IMG/VR virus record: IMGVR_UViG_3300032092_000116
Coordinates: 1-35,908 of that record
Strand: one strand, 5' to 3'
DNA from: a virus
Length of the DNA stretch: 35,908 bases
Part shown: one piece after another, positions 27,101 to 32,025 of the stretch
How the letters are laid out: each line of letters opens with the position of its first letter
How positions within the stretch are numbered: position 1 is the stretch's first letter
Notes under the pieces: model-generated
What the model was told of the DNA's origin: nothing
Seen by the model: only the letters and a program-made list of their open reading frames with translations
Database searches by the model: none
Program-made: the position numbers and the translations under genes

Positions 27101-28345
27101 GCCGCCAGTGATGTTGGCAGTGGTTGTTACAGGCCCTGTTAAACTGACCAGGTTACCTGTGTATGTGGGCAGGTATGCAGCAACATTGGCATTGCTGTAA
27201 TTACCAGCAGGTAGATTGGTTAACTGACTACCGTCACCCAAGAAGTACGCACCAGTGACATTGCCACTTGCACTAACTGGCCCGCTGACAGTAACCGTAG
27301 CAGCATTGACTCTGCTGGTATCAACATTGCCTGCTGTGACGTTGCCTGTGGCTGTTATTTGTCCAGTCGCACGAATATTAGCACCAGTGATATTGGCTGT
27401 GGTTGTTACTGGACCGGCAAGACTGACCAGGTTACCTGTATAGGTTGGAAGATATGCAGCAACATTGGCATTGCTGTAATTCCCAGTAGGTAAATTTGTT
27501 AATTGACTACCATCACCAAGGAAGTATGCACCGCTAACATTTCCACTGGCAGTAATATTAGCAGCATTGACTCTGCCAGTGTCTACGTTGCCACCAGTGA
27601 TGTTGCCTGTGGCTGTTATTTGACCACTAGTTCTTAAATTTGCGCCTGTGACGTTAGAAGTGGTGGTAACAGGTCCTGTCAGGCTGACCAGGTTACCTGT
27701 GTATGTGGGCAGGTATGCAGCAACATTGGCATTGCTGTAGTTGGCATTGATTCCTGTCAGCAACGCACCGTTGCCCAGAATATAATTGCCTGCGATGTTG
27801 CCTGTTGCACTTACTGCACCTGCAACATACACTCCAGTATTGGAAAATACCACAATATTGCCGGTGCCGTTGACAGTGACAAATATATTGGAACCCGCTG
27901 TGGGTATCGTGATATTGCTGTTGCCGTTTACAACCCTGCTGCCTGTGGTGGCTACAATGCCTGTAAGTGCAGATCCGTTGCCAATAAAATAGTCAGCGGT
28001 GATATTACCGCTGACAACAATGCCACCTGTGATGTCCAGGCCGCCGGAGCCCACATAGATGGTGTTGAATCTTTGAGACAAGCTGCCCAGATCATACACA
28101 TTGTCGATTCGTGGCAGCAGTGTGTTGTTGACCTGAATTTTGCCAATTCCCGAAGGACTCAATATCAGGTTGCTGTTTATCACCGTGGTGGTGATGGTGT
28201 TGTTGGCAATTTTTACATTTGAGCCAACAGGTCCCGATTCAAAAATCTGGCTGAAGTTGTCGTTGGTAAATGCAAACGCTGTGCGTAACGGGTCGCCCTG
28301 CCCGTCGTCGGGTACCGCGCCAATGTCAATAACATATTGGGTCAT
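21167..28345 (-). CDS. Giant PKD-containing tail fibre / adhesin (2392 aa)
   Basis: The N-terminus (IDIGAVPDDGQGDPLRTAF, then NDNFSQIFE) is a common start of phage fibre-like structural proteins. Residues about 100-1020 are shaft repeats with NYFIGNGSLLTGV and ANVAAYLPTYTGN units. Residues about 1027-1302 are module A, shared with the 1845-aa fibre. Four PKD-like beta-sandwich domains follow, marked by WQFGDGTA (near 1447), LSFGDGTA (near 1545), FNYGDGNV (near 1658) and WSWGDSTF (near 1782). A poorly repetitive region follows. The C-terminal domain (about 2245-2392) has TSTQYFTFAF, a GGNGSNGCALTGAD loop and ILIRIALAAGQS. PKD domains typically act as spacers or bind glycans. It is probably a long receptor-binding or capsular-polysaccharide-binding protein. 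Export is not indicated. Confidence 0.85.
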   Translation of the reverse strand: MTQYVIDIGAVPDDGQGDPLRTAFAFTNDNFSQIFESGPVGSNVKIANNTITTTVINSNLILSPSGIGKIQVNNTLLPRIDNVYDLGSLSQRFNTIYVGSGGLDITGGIVVSGNITADYFIGNGSALTGIVATTGSRVVNGNSNITIPTAGSNIFVTVNGTGNIVVFSNTGVYVAGAVSATGNIAGNYILGNGALLTGINANYSNANVAAYLPTYTGNLVSLTGPVTTTSNVTGANLRTSGQITATGNITGGNVDTGRVNAANITASGNVSGAYFLGDGSQLTNLPTGNYSNANVAAYLPTYTGNLVSLAGPVTTTANITGANIRATGQITATGNVTAGNVDTSRVNAATVTVSGPVSASGNVTGAYFLGDGSQLTNLPAGNYSNANVAAYLPTYTGNLVSLTGPVTTTANITGGNLLTSGQATVTGNVTAGNVDATKVNAVTVAASGSISAAGNVTGNNLIGTTVTGTTVTATANVVGGNITTAGQISSTGNITGGNLSVPGGTVSSLTVSAAGNIRGGNLVTPGFITATGNITGGNVDTGNIHAGNVNVDSIVSAQGNVYGDNFVGNGLVIFGNASLGNTSVSGTIGATVVSASGNVIGGNLLTTGKVSASGNVSGNYFVGNGALLTGITVSAGSSLLNGNSNVVVATNGNVTVGVSGISNIAQFANTGAYVTGVISATGNITGSYLLGNGALITGLPAGYSNADVANFLPTYSGNLPNLTGLVSTTGNIAGNYFIGNGSLLTGVTASGVNANALTGNTLSSNVLNSSLTSVGTLSNLSVTGNTTSGNLSTGGLISATGNITGNYILGNGASLTGVITSVANINLGTSNVTVVSSGGNVSVGIGGTSNIAVFATTGEYVTGLISATGNITGSNLLTAGLISATANVTAGNINTVGLITATGNVSGNYFIGNGSQLTGVAASSVNADALIGNTLSSNVLNSSLTSVGNLVSLSVVGNTTAGNLLTGGLISATGNITSATNISGGNVVTGGLISATGNATVGNLSTAGLITATGNISGNNIFATGLASVTGNVIAGNVNTGAIRPVSGPLTITTASGNLNLQPAGNIVLANTYINSVAYPAQDTDAATKLYVDNMVSTAIAYHTPVYAATTTTLASSTGGTITYAQPNGVANGVGATLTTTGSFNLIDTSNVQTLGTRILVKDQADAVQNGIYTWANATAIVRATDADEYGPDSSQQISLNDYFFTSTGNVNLGAAFIVNSPPGTITFGTSNITFALFSQTTAYTANVDAGLSLTGTVFSAKVDLNTTAFDAGGNIIVKAGANLTTPNIGAATGTSLSLTGNVNSGNVNTSGLISATGNITSAANISGGNVTTGGSISATGNITGNYFAGNGAGLSNVIASGGVGNTITLGTPTDGSLTANVAYPGWTTGTFVTDGLDDLNQVSLNIANSTYVGNAYITANVYSGPSPLTVAFTSYYIGNPNSFLWQFGDGTANATTANAVHTFSNTLGGTFTVNFTAFNTNGTYNGNAANGAKGSTSSANISNIVLYTPSPIPSFTLSSNSFNTGNTITITNTSQYVVWYDLSFGDGTANFAAGPGLGNTSFTNVTHQYNSVSSNADSLYSAVLSGTSNTAGPGNVTVVSSASNVKVFAPQTGNVFVTANRANVINGLGGISFRNDSNGTPGNTASFGAQQLYNFNYGDGNVGNVNVGTGIAGNPAAANVTNTFVLSAANQAGNVYQQFTANLYLYTGYSSSPAQSGNITITIEPQVRGNYIGTTANVVTDATANTGNARVGYLYTDYNTSNRSTFTFQNTSQNSNLANWSWGDSTFSNGVSNVGNTLHTYNSTGAFTVALTANGTPNGITSTAQSNTISNVGYIFIAANPTAPTNLSGFSNLTIANTSQGTSPLLAAGATDASGGNIVANGVSVTRFATTTPIATAANIINANTGISSTQLTANLFAYVNNVEAGNVTFSNVSNTVGTSGALVITQDRDLHVANAAVPSYFYKVFNANVACALSSLSTGYNNYKLVDSVTGNTNYVGFVKDNLNSAPSLVTASTTLVEATAGTYRYISGIPYYNTGSPTITIATLAVANLSGQTFRSADPFVLASGTVIEGSGAILSATQTKALGTINNAGNSFLTGANLNANVGVGSSYTLGNLTANLTGANNSVATLQANIFNVIGTSATVQLPANIQMYAGANSGINEQAIICTPTANTQAAIRIVMSTAGNTPVFSNSTNFYTANAWSGAQTIAGTPEAVVRYGVLKQYAVDLSTGYLPVGPNLSVTGGRTSTQYFTFAFARPSLANFDIRLTTTTGVAGVWLAAPGTTIDTGGFSSPTPGFPGPTSTINGWLEASTQYAGSGVPGAATGTGGNGSNGCALTGADVIPLNTAISNVAYTMTLGSQNAANSTGTNILIRIALAAGQSITDLQIGVVS
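22860..24110 (-). other. Four-domain PKD array within the 2392-aa fibre
   Basis: Four copies of the PKD signature [WFY]-x-[FWY]-G-D-[GS] are visible, spaced by roughly 100-125 residues, each followed by an H-x-[FY] strand (VHTFSN, THQYNS, NTFVLS, LHTYNS). The third is the most degenerate. Confidence 0.7.
24440..25265 (-). repeat. Paralogous fibre module block A, copy 2
   Basis: This is the direct-repeat partner of 16015-16840. The protein segments share DAATK-YVDN, PNGVANGVGATLTTTGSFN, TRILVKDQA-AVQNG and KAGANLTTPNIGAATGTS. Confidence 0.8.
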
Positions 28346-28363
28346 TTGTAGAGTCTCTTGCTG

Positions 28364-28370
28364 TATTTAC
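28364..28370 (-). promoter_or_regulatory. Late promoter-like motif for the 2392-aa fibre
   Basis: GTAAATA on the minus strand lies 18 nt before the ATG at 28345. It sits in the loop of a 7-bp inverted repeat (28357-28363 with 28377-28383). An AAGAG sequence could act as a weak Shine-Dalgarno. Confidence 0.45.
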
Positions 28371-28401
28371 CAGAGCCAGCAAGGCCAAGGTTGTAGGGAG
28401 A

Positions 28402-28989
28402 TTACAGGTTTTCGCCGGTGTTTATCCGGTGCACAAAGGCTTTGAGATCAATGTGTAAAAAATTATCTATGTTTTTCAAGTCGGTAATTTCAGCAGTGGT
28501 TGTGCCGCACACACGCACAAATTCCGTTCGGGAAAAATCTCTAGCAACTGCGGCCAACTGCCGGATCCAGTTGCCTGTGAAGGTGGGTGCTGAATCTGCT
28601 GCCTTGTAGAACTCTGTTCCTGCATACACATTGTTGAATTTGCTGGCCGCTGTGCCAGACATGTCGTAGCCCAACAAGTATATGCGTCTGTGTCCGTCTG
28701 ACGCAGCTATGGCACACGCAATAGGACCTGAACTGTTGCCGTGATACTTTTTTGGAACCTGGTGTGCGCCCAGATCTGGCAAGGGTCTACGAGTGTAAAA
28801 TCTATTTTTTTTGCTGTAACCTGAACGTTGTATGTGTTCTGCAATGGGTCTGTCTGTGGCCACAAGACAATCGGGCTCAAAATCCCTGTACAGTCCGTTG
28901 CAACCATAGATTGGTCCCAGAGGCCGAATTCTGGTCAAATCAATAACTGATCGGCTTTGGCCGTTGCCCAATACAAATGCTATGCTCAT
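28402..28989 (-). CDS. Rossmann-like protein with LGNGxS motif (unknown, possibly glycan-related)
   Basis: This is a 195-aa protein. It opens with a strand and glycine-rich turn (AFVLGNGQSRSVIDL), followed by PIYGCNGLYRDFEPDCLVATDRP, then YTRRPLPDLGAHQVP, GNSSGPIACAIAA, RIYLLGYDMSG and NNVYAGTEFYK. The LGNGxS start with a downstream DxLVATD and GYD resembles the DUF115/MAF-type proteins linked to glycan or nucleotide-sugar chemistry. Conserved proteins like this occur in T4-like marine phages, where I do not know a demonstrated function. It lies between the fibre cluster and a virion-type gene, close to a TPR-glycosyltransferase, which makes a glycan role plausible but unproved. Its Shine-Dalgarno (GGGAGGA) lies inside the terminator stem after the preceding gene. 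Confidence 0.65.
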   Translation of the reverse strand: MSIAFVLGNGQSRSVIDLTRIRPLGPIYGCNGLYRDFEPDCLVATDRPIAEHIQRSGYSKKNRFYTRRPLPDLGAHQVPKKYHGNSSGPIACAIAASDGHRRIYLLGYDMSGTAASKFNNVYAGTEFYKAADSAPTFTGNWIRQLAAVARDFSRTEFVRVCGTTTAEITDLKNIDNFLHIDLKAFVHRINTGENL

Positions 28990-29023
28990 AAAAAAATCCT
29001 CCCAGTATGTAGCTGAGAGGATT
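28990..29023 (-). terminator. Terminator whose stem contains the next gene's Shine-Dalgarno
   Basis: Bases 28995-29005 and 29013-29023 pair as an 11-bp stem (one G-U pair) around a 7-nt loop, followed on the minus strand by seven U. The U-run abuts the ATG at 28989. The 3' arm of the stem is CTGGGAGGATT, which carries the only Shine-Dalgarno for that gene. Confidence 0.8.
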
Positions 29024-29038
29024 CTGACCCTAAATCTA

Positions 29039-29821
29039 TTAGGAAGTGGTGTTTTCTACCAGTGCCAGATTCAAGAGGTTTTGTTGTCCTGCTGAAACGC
29101 TGCCGGTGTTGGCAGCACCAGTGGTGCCAGATTTGATCATGGTGCCTTCGTCTGTGAAGAAGTTGGCCAAGCTGCGAAGATCGCCTGTGACCGAAGCAGA
29201 ATCATAGTTGGAACCACCTTCCCAACCCAGGATAAAGTGGTTGGTAAGTTTGCTGATGTACACATCAGAGCTGGCGTTGTCTATGTAGGCAATGCTCATG
29301 TTGCCGTTGGTAGGAGATCCAGAATCGCTGAGCACACACACGCCAACCAGATTCACACTGCCTGTGCCTGTGCTGCCCAGAGCCGCTGTGGCAGTGAAGA
29401 TTGTGCCAACACCATAGTTGCTAGGAGCACCATAGGCGATCCAGTCTGTGTTGCCAACCACGGCAATTATATAGGCATTGCCCACAACCAAAGCAGTGCG
29501 GCTGGTGGCATCACCCACCAGATACTTGTGGCTGCCTTTTTGGCGTATGATATAACCAGTGGCAGAACCTGCTGCAGAACCTGTGGCCAAGGTGATATTC
29601 ACTGTGACCACAACTCTAGGATTGGTAGCACTGGGAGTATCTGTAGGGGCTGCACCACCTACCACACCCACATACTGTGCGTCATTGAGTGTTTGTGTTG
29701 GTGAGTTGAACACTGGTACTGTGAGCGAGCCAAAGTTTGGATAGCCAAGATCCACACCCACGCTGGCGCCACCGCTGCCGGAGCCGGTGGAAGTTTTTTG
29801 TATTTTAAGAGGACGACCCAT
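29039..29821 (-). CDS. Virion-associated structural protein (260 aa), function unknown
   Basis: It begins MGRPLKIQK, a start I associate with conserved structural proteins of T4-like marine phages. A Gly/Ser linker (STGSGSGGAS) follows, then a beta-rich body: VVVTVNITLATG, ATGYIIRQKGSHKYLVGD, WIAYGAP and FTATAALGSTGTG. The C-terminal third (DVYISKLTNHFILGWEGG, ANFFTDEGTMIKSG, QQNLLNLALVENTT) is the most distinctive. No signal peptide or catalytic motif is seen. AAGGAG precedes the ATG with a 9-nt spacer, and a CTAAATA late motif lies at 29914-29920. A capsid decoration or tail-associated role is likely given the neighbours, but the exact location in the virion is unknown. Confidence 0.7.
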   Translation of the reverse strand: MGRPLKIQKTSTGSGSGGASVGVDLGYPNFGSLTVPVFNSPTQTLNDAQYVGVVGGAAPTDTPSATNPRVVVTVNITLATGSAAGSATGYIIRQKGSHKYLVGDATSRTALVVGNAYIIAVVGNTDWIAYGAPSNYGVGTIFTATAALGSTGTGSVNLVGVCVLSDSGSPTNGNMSIAYIDNASSDVYISKLTNHFILGWEGGSNYDSASVTGDLRSLANFFTDEGTMIKSGTTGAANTGSVSAGQQNLLNLALVENTTS

Positions 29822-29913
29822 GATTTTTTTCTCCTTAAAGAAGTCCGATGCGAGTTCTATTCGCTACGCGGCAGGGTAAATCACCGCATAAAACGCAGTA
29901 TTGCGTTGACTTG

Positions 29914-29920
29914 TATTTAG
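29914..29920 (-). promoter_or_regulatory. Late promoter-like motif for the 260-aa structural protein
   Basis: CTAAATA on the minus strand, about 93 nt upstream of the ATG at 29821, lies in the divergent region 29822-29967. That region otherwise shows nothing I can name. Confidence 0.4.
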
Positions 29921-29955
29921 CAAAAACGGTTTATTTTGTGCAGGGCTGCGGTATT

Positions 29956-29963
29956 CTTAAATA
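29956..29963 (+). promoter_or_regulatory. Late promoter-like motif for the TPR-glycosyltransferase
   Basis: CTTAAATA lies on the plus strand 4 nt before the ATG at 29968. It supports that ATG rather than the one at 29848 and predicts a leaderless message. Confidence 0.5.
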
Positions 29964-29967
29964 TCTC

Positions 29968-31119
29968 ATGAACCATCAAGAACTTATTGACCAAGGCAAT
30001 CAACATCGTGCAGAAAATCATCCTGAACAGGCATTGGCTTGTTACGCACAGGTGTTTGCTGAAGATTTCAATCACAGTGCTGCATTCAACAACTACGGCA
30101 ATGTGTTGAGAGAAATGGGCTATCCTGCCAGAGCCATTCCTTTTTTGCAGGCAGCACATGACATCAATCCTGCTGACGTTACTTCTGAGTTCAATCTTGC
30201 AGTGGCCTACTTGCTGAACGGAGACTATGCTCGTGGCTGGCCCTTGTACGAATCACGCTGGCGATTTGAACATCTTGACGGTACTAAACCTCGACTGGCA
30301 CAGCCCGAATGGACCGGTCAAGATCTCCGAGACAAAACACTGTTGATCATAGGTGAACAAGGACTTGGCGATCAAATACAATTCATAAGATTCACTGCCA
30401 ATCTGCACTCAACCGGTGTAAAAATAAAATTACTCTTGAATCCCAGTGTCAAACCCCTGTTTCCGCAGCCGGCCGGAACAATTGTGGGCATCTACGAACC
30501 CGGCGAAGACCTGGGTGAATTTGACTACTGGATTGCCATGATGGATATTCCCAGAGTGATTGGCATGACTCTGGAAAACATTGCACATCAGTTGCAGTAC
30601 ATTGCAGCTGATCCTGTGAACGCAAACATCTGGGCTGGTCGACTGGGTTCCAAGACTCGCATGAGAATTGGTGTGTGCTGGTCCGGCCGCAAGGATAGCT
30701 GGATACATCAGCACAAGAGCATGCCTGTGGCGAACATGGCTGACCTAATCCGTCGCAATCCTGAACATCAGTGGATCAATTTACAAATGGATGCCACCGA
30801 CGAAGAAACTGAGATCATCACGGCAGCAGGTGCTGTGTGCTTTCCGGGCACCATAAGAAACTTTGCAGACACTGCGGGACTCATGCATCATCTTGACCTG
30901 GTGATTTCTGTGGACACTGCCAATGCACACATGGCTGGTGCTCTGGGTCGTCCTGTGTGGATACCACTCAATGCCTATGGCAACTGCTGGCGTTGGCTGA
31001 TTGGTCGTGAAGATTCGCCCTGGTATCCCAGTGCTAGACTGTTCCGTCAACCTCGTCAGGGTGACTGGGATTCAGTGGTTGACCGGATGCACAAGTTCCT
31101 CAGCTGGTTCAAGATCTAG
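29968..31119 (+). CDS. TPR-domain glycosyltransferase-like protein (GT-B fold)
   Basis: I choose the ATG at 29968 (383 aa). An upstream in-frame ATG at 29848 adds 40 residues of poor composition and would place the late motif inside the gene. Residues 1-100 are about three TPR units (NHPEQALACYAQVFAED, MGYPARAIPFLQAAHDINP, NGDYARGWPLYESRW). The rest resembles the GT-B-like C-terminal domain of bacterial TPR/glycosyltransferase-9-like proteins. Examples are LLIIGEQGLGDQIQFIRF, RIGVCWSGRKDSW, and DLVISVDTANAHMAGALGRPVW, where the last is the usual nucleotide-sugar-binding region. Such proteins glycosylate proteins or lipids; the acceptor here is unknown. It is oriented opposite to its neighbours between virion genes, so it may modify a phage surface protein or have been acquired from a bacterium. 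Confidence 0.82.
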   Translation: MNHQELIDQGNQHRAENHPEQALACYAQVFAEDFNHSAAFNNYGNVLREMGYPARAIPFLQAAHDINPADVTSEFNLAVAYLLNGDYARGWPLYESRWRFEHLDGTKPRLAQPEWTGQDLRDKTLLIIGEQGLGDQIQFIRFTANLHSTGVKIKLLLNPSVKPLFPQPAGTIVGIYEPGEDLGEFDYWIAMMDIPRVIGMTLENIAHQLQYIAADPVNANIWAGRLGSKTRMRIGVCWSGRKDSWIHQHKSMPVANMADLIRRNPEHQWINLQMDATDEETEIITAAGAVCFPGTIRNFADTAGLMHHLDLVISVDTANAHMAGALGRPVWIPLNAYGNCWRWLIGREDSPWYPSARLFRQPRQGDWDSVVDRMHKFLSWFKI

Positions 31120-31127
31120 TCAACAAA

Positions 31128-31147
31128 AAAGCATCTGTCGATGCTTT
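31128..31147 (-). terminator. Terminator after the homing endonuclease gene
   Basis: AAAGCATC (31128-31135) pairs with GATGCTTT (31140-31147) over a 4-nt loop. On the minus strand the stem continues into six T (31130-31125). The plus strand lacks a long T run, so it mainly serves the minus-strand gene and insulates the convergent pair. Confidence 0.65.
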
Positions 31148-31172
31148 CGTGCCACTTCTCATCCCGGGATTG

Positions 31173-31928
31173 TTATCGGGTATTTATTAGAGATCCACAG
31201 TTGGCGCCGTGATACCCATTGTATCTTGCTTTGCCGGCCTGGACTCCGCAATGCGGACAAGTCTGTTTAGGCTGTTGAGTATAGTGCGTTCCTGCTGCCA
31301 ATTGCGCTGCCACTGTTGCTGATAATTTTGCTCCCATACCTTCGGGTTTAGATTTACCTTTGGTACCTTGTGATATTTTAAGTTTATTCTCCTCACTCAT
31401 TGGTCCTTTGGATTTTCCTTTTGATGCCAATGACATTTTTAACTTTGTTTCTTCACTACGTTTTTGACCAAGTTGTTTAGCAACTGCTTTAGCAATAGCC
31501 TCTGCACTTCTTTTTTTACCAGTTGCTGCTATTCTATTTTTTCCTCTTTGTTCTTCAGTAATTGGAATTCCTCTATTCCATGGGTCTCTACCCTTCATAG
31601 TAGCACTATGAACAATAGAGAATTCTTTTTTAAGACTTTCGTACACTCTGCTTGTAACCAGTGTTTCATATCGTTGCGTAAATTTACTGTTTCGTTTCAT
31701 TCCATTGAGAGCGTAGATCATCTTAGACTTTGCTTCACCTGTGTACATTTTAGTGAGAAGCCAATGACATATAAAGTGTTCACGAGCAGTTAGATCAACG
31801 AGATTAGCTTTGTCATCTGTACCATTTAGACTTTTAGGTATAACATGATGTCGTTCGGTATAGCCTTCAAGTTTGCGTGTTCGGGCACGATCTGTAATAG
31901 CCATATACCAAGTAGTGTATTTGTTCAT
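31173..31928 (-). CDS. HNH homing endonuclease with NUMOD3 repeats
   Basis: This is a 251-aa protein. The N-terminal HNH nuclease has ERHHVIPKSLNG (H27/H28), NLVDLTARE (N42) and H51 before FICHWLL. Residues about 110-197 are NUMOD3-like basic repeats (GKKRSAEAIAKAV, GQKRSEETKLKMS, GPMSEENKLKIS), which contact DNA in homing endonucleases. The C-terminus is a zinc finger (CPHCG ... YHGANC, residues 224-244). The gene is visibly richer in A+T than its neighbours and uses A/T-ending codons, a sign of separate origin. It sits as a free-standing gene just downstream of gp23, with its own consensus late promoter and terminator. No intron is evident. The ATG at 31928 has no Shine-Dalgarno and coincides with the predicted transcription start. 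Confidence 0.88.
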   Translation of the reverse strand: MNKYTTWYMAITDRARTRKLEGYTERHHVIPKSLNGTDDKANLVDLTAREHFICHWLLTKMYTGEAKSKMIYALNGMKRNSKFTQRYETLVTSRVYESLKKEFSIVHSATMKGRDPWNRGIPITEEQRGKNRIAATGKKRSAEAIAKAVAKQLGQKRSEETKLKMSLASKGKSKGPMSEENKLKISQGTKGKSKPEGMGAKLSATVAAQLAAGTHYTQQPKQTCPHCGVQAGKARYNGYHGANCGSLINTR

Positions 31929-31933
31929 ATGTT

Positions 31934-31941
31934 TATTTATA
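31934..31941 (-). promoter_or_regulatory. Consensus T4 late promoter for the homing endonuclease
   Basis: A perfect TATAAATA on the minus strand ends 5 nt before the ATG at 31928. Confidence 0.8.
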
Positions 31942-31975
31942 ACAAATTTAACTTTCTCGTAAATTTATAGTCAAT

Positions 31976-32000
31976 AAAAAACGCCCCGAAGGGCGTTTTT
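31976..32000 (-). terminator. Strong terminator after gp23
   Basis: AAAAACGCCC (31977-31986) pairs with GGGCGTTTTT (31991-32000). On the minus strand the loop is TTCG closed by C-G, the extra-stable UUCG tetraloop, and the stem runs into six T. It lies 26 nt after the gp23 stop and could act in both directions. Confidence 0.93.
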
Positions 32001-32025
32001 GTTGTCCAAATAAATGGATTGTGGA

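Noticed and set aside
11229-28345. Diversity-generating retroelement acting on the fibres.
   Set aside because: No reverse transcriptase gene or template/variable repeat pair with adenine-specific changes was seen in the window. One elsewhere in the genome cannot be excluded.
29848-29967. Upstream ATG at 29848 adding 40 residues to the TPR-glycosyltransferase.
   Set aside because: The extra residues do not resemble a TPR and the late promoter-like motif would fall inside the gene. The AAGAAG upstream leaves some doubt.
29822-29967. Possible tRNA or small RNA in the divergent gap.
   Set aside because: Short complementary stretches are present but no cloverleaf, T-loop consensus or terminator could be drawn.
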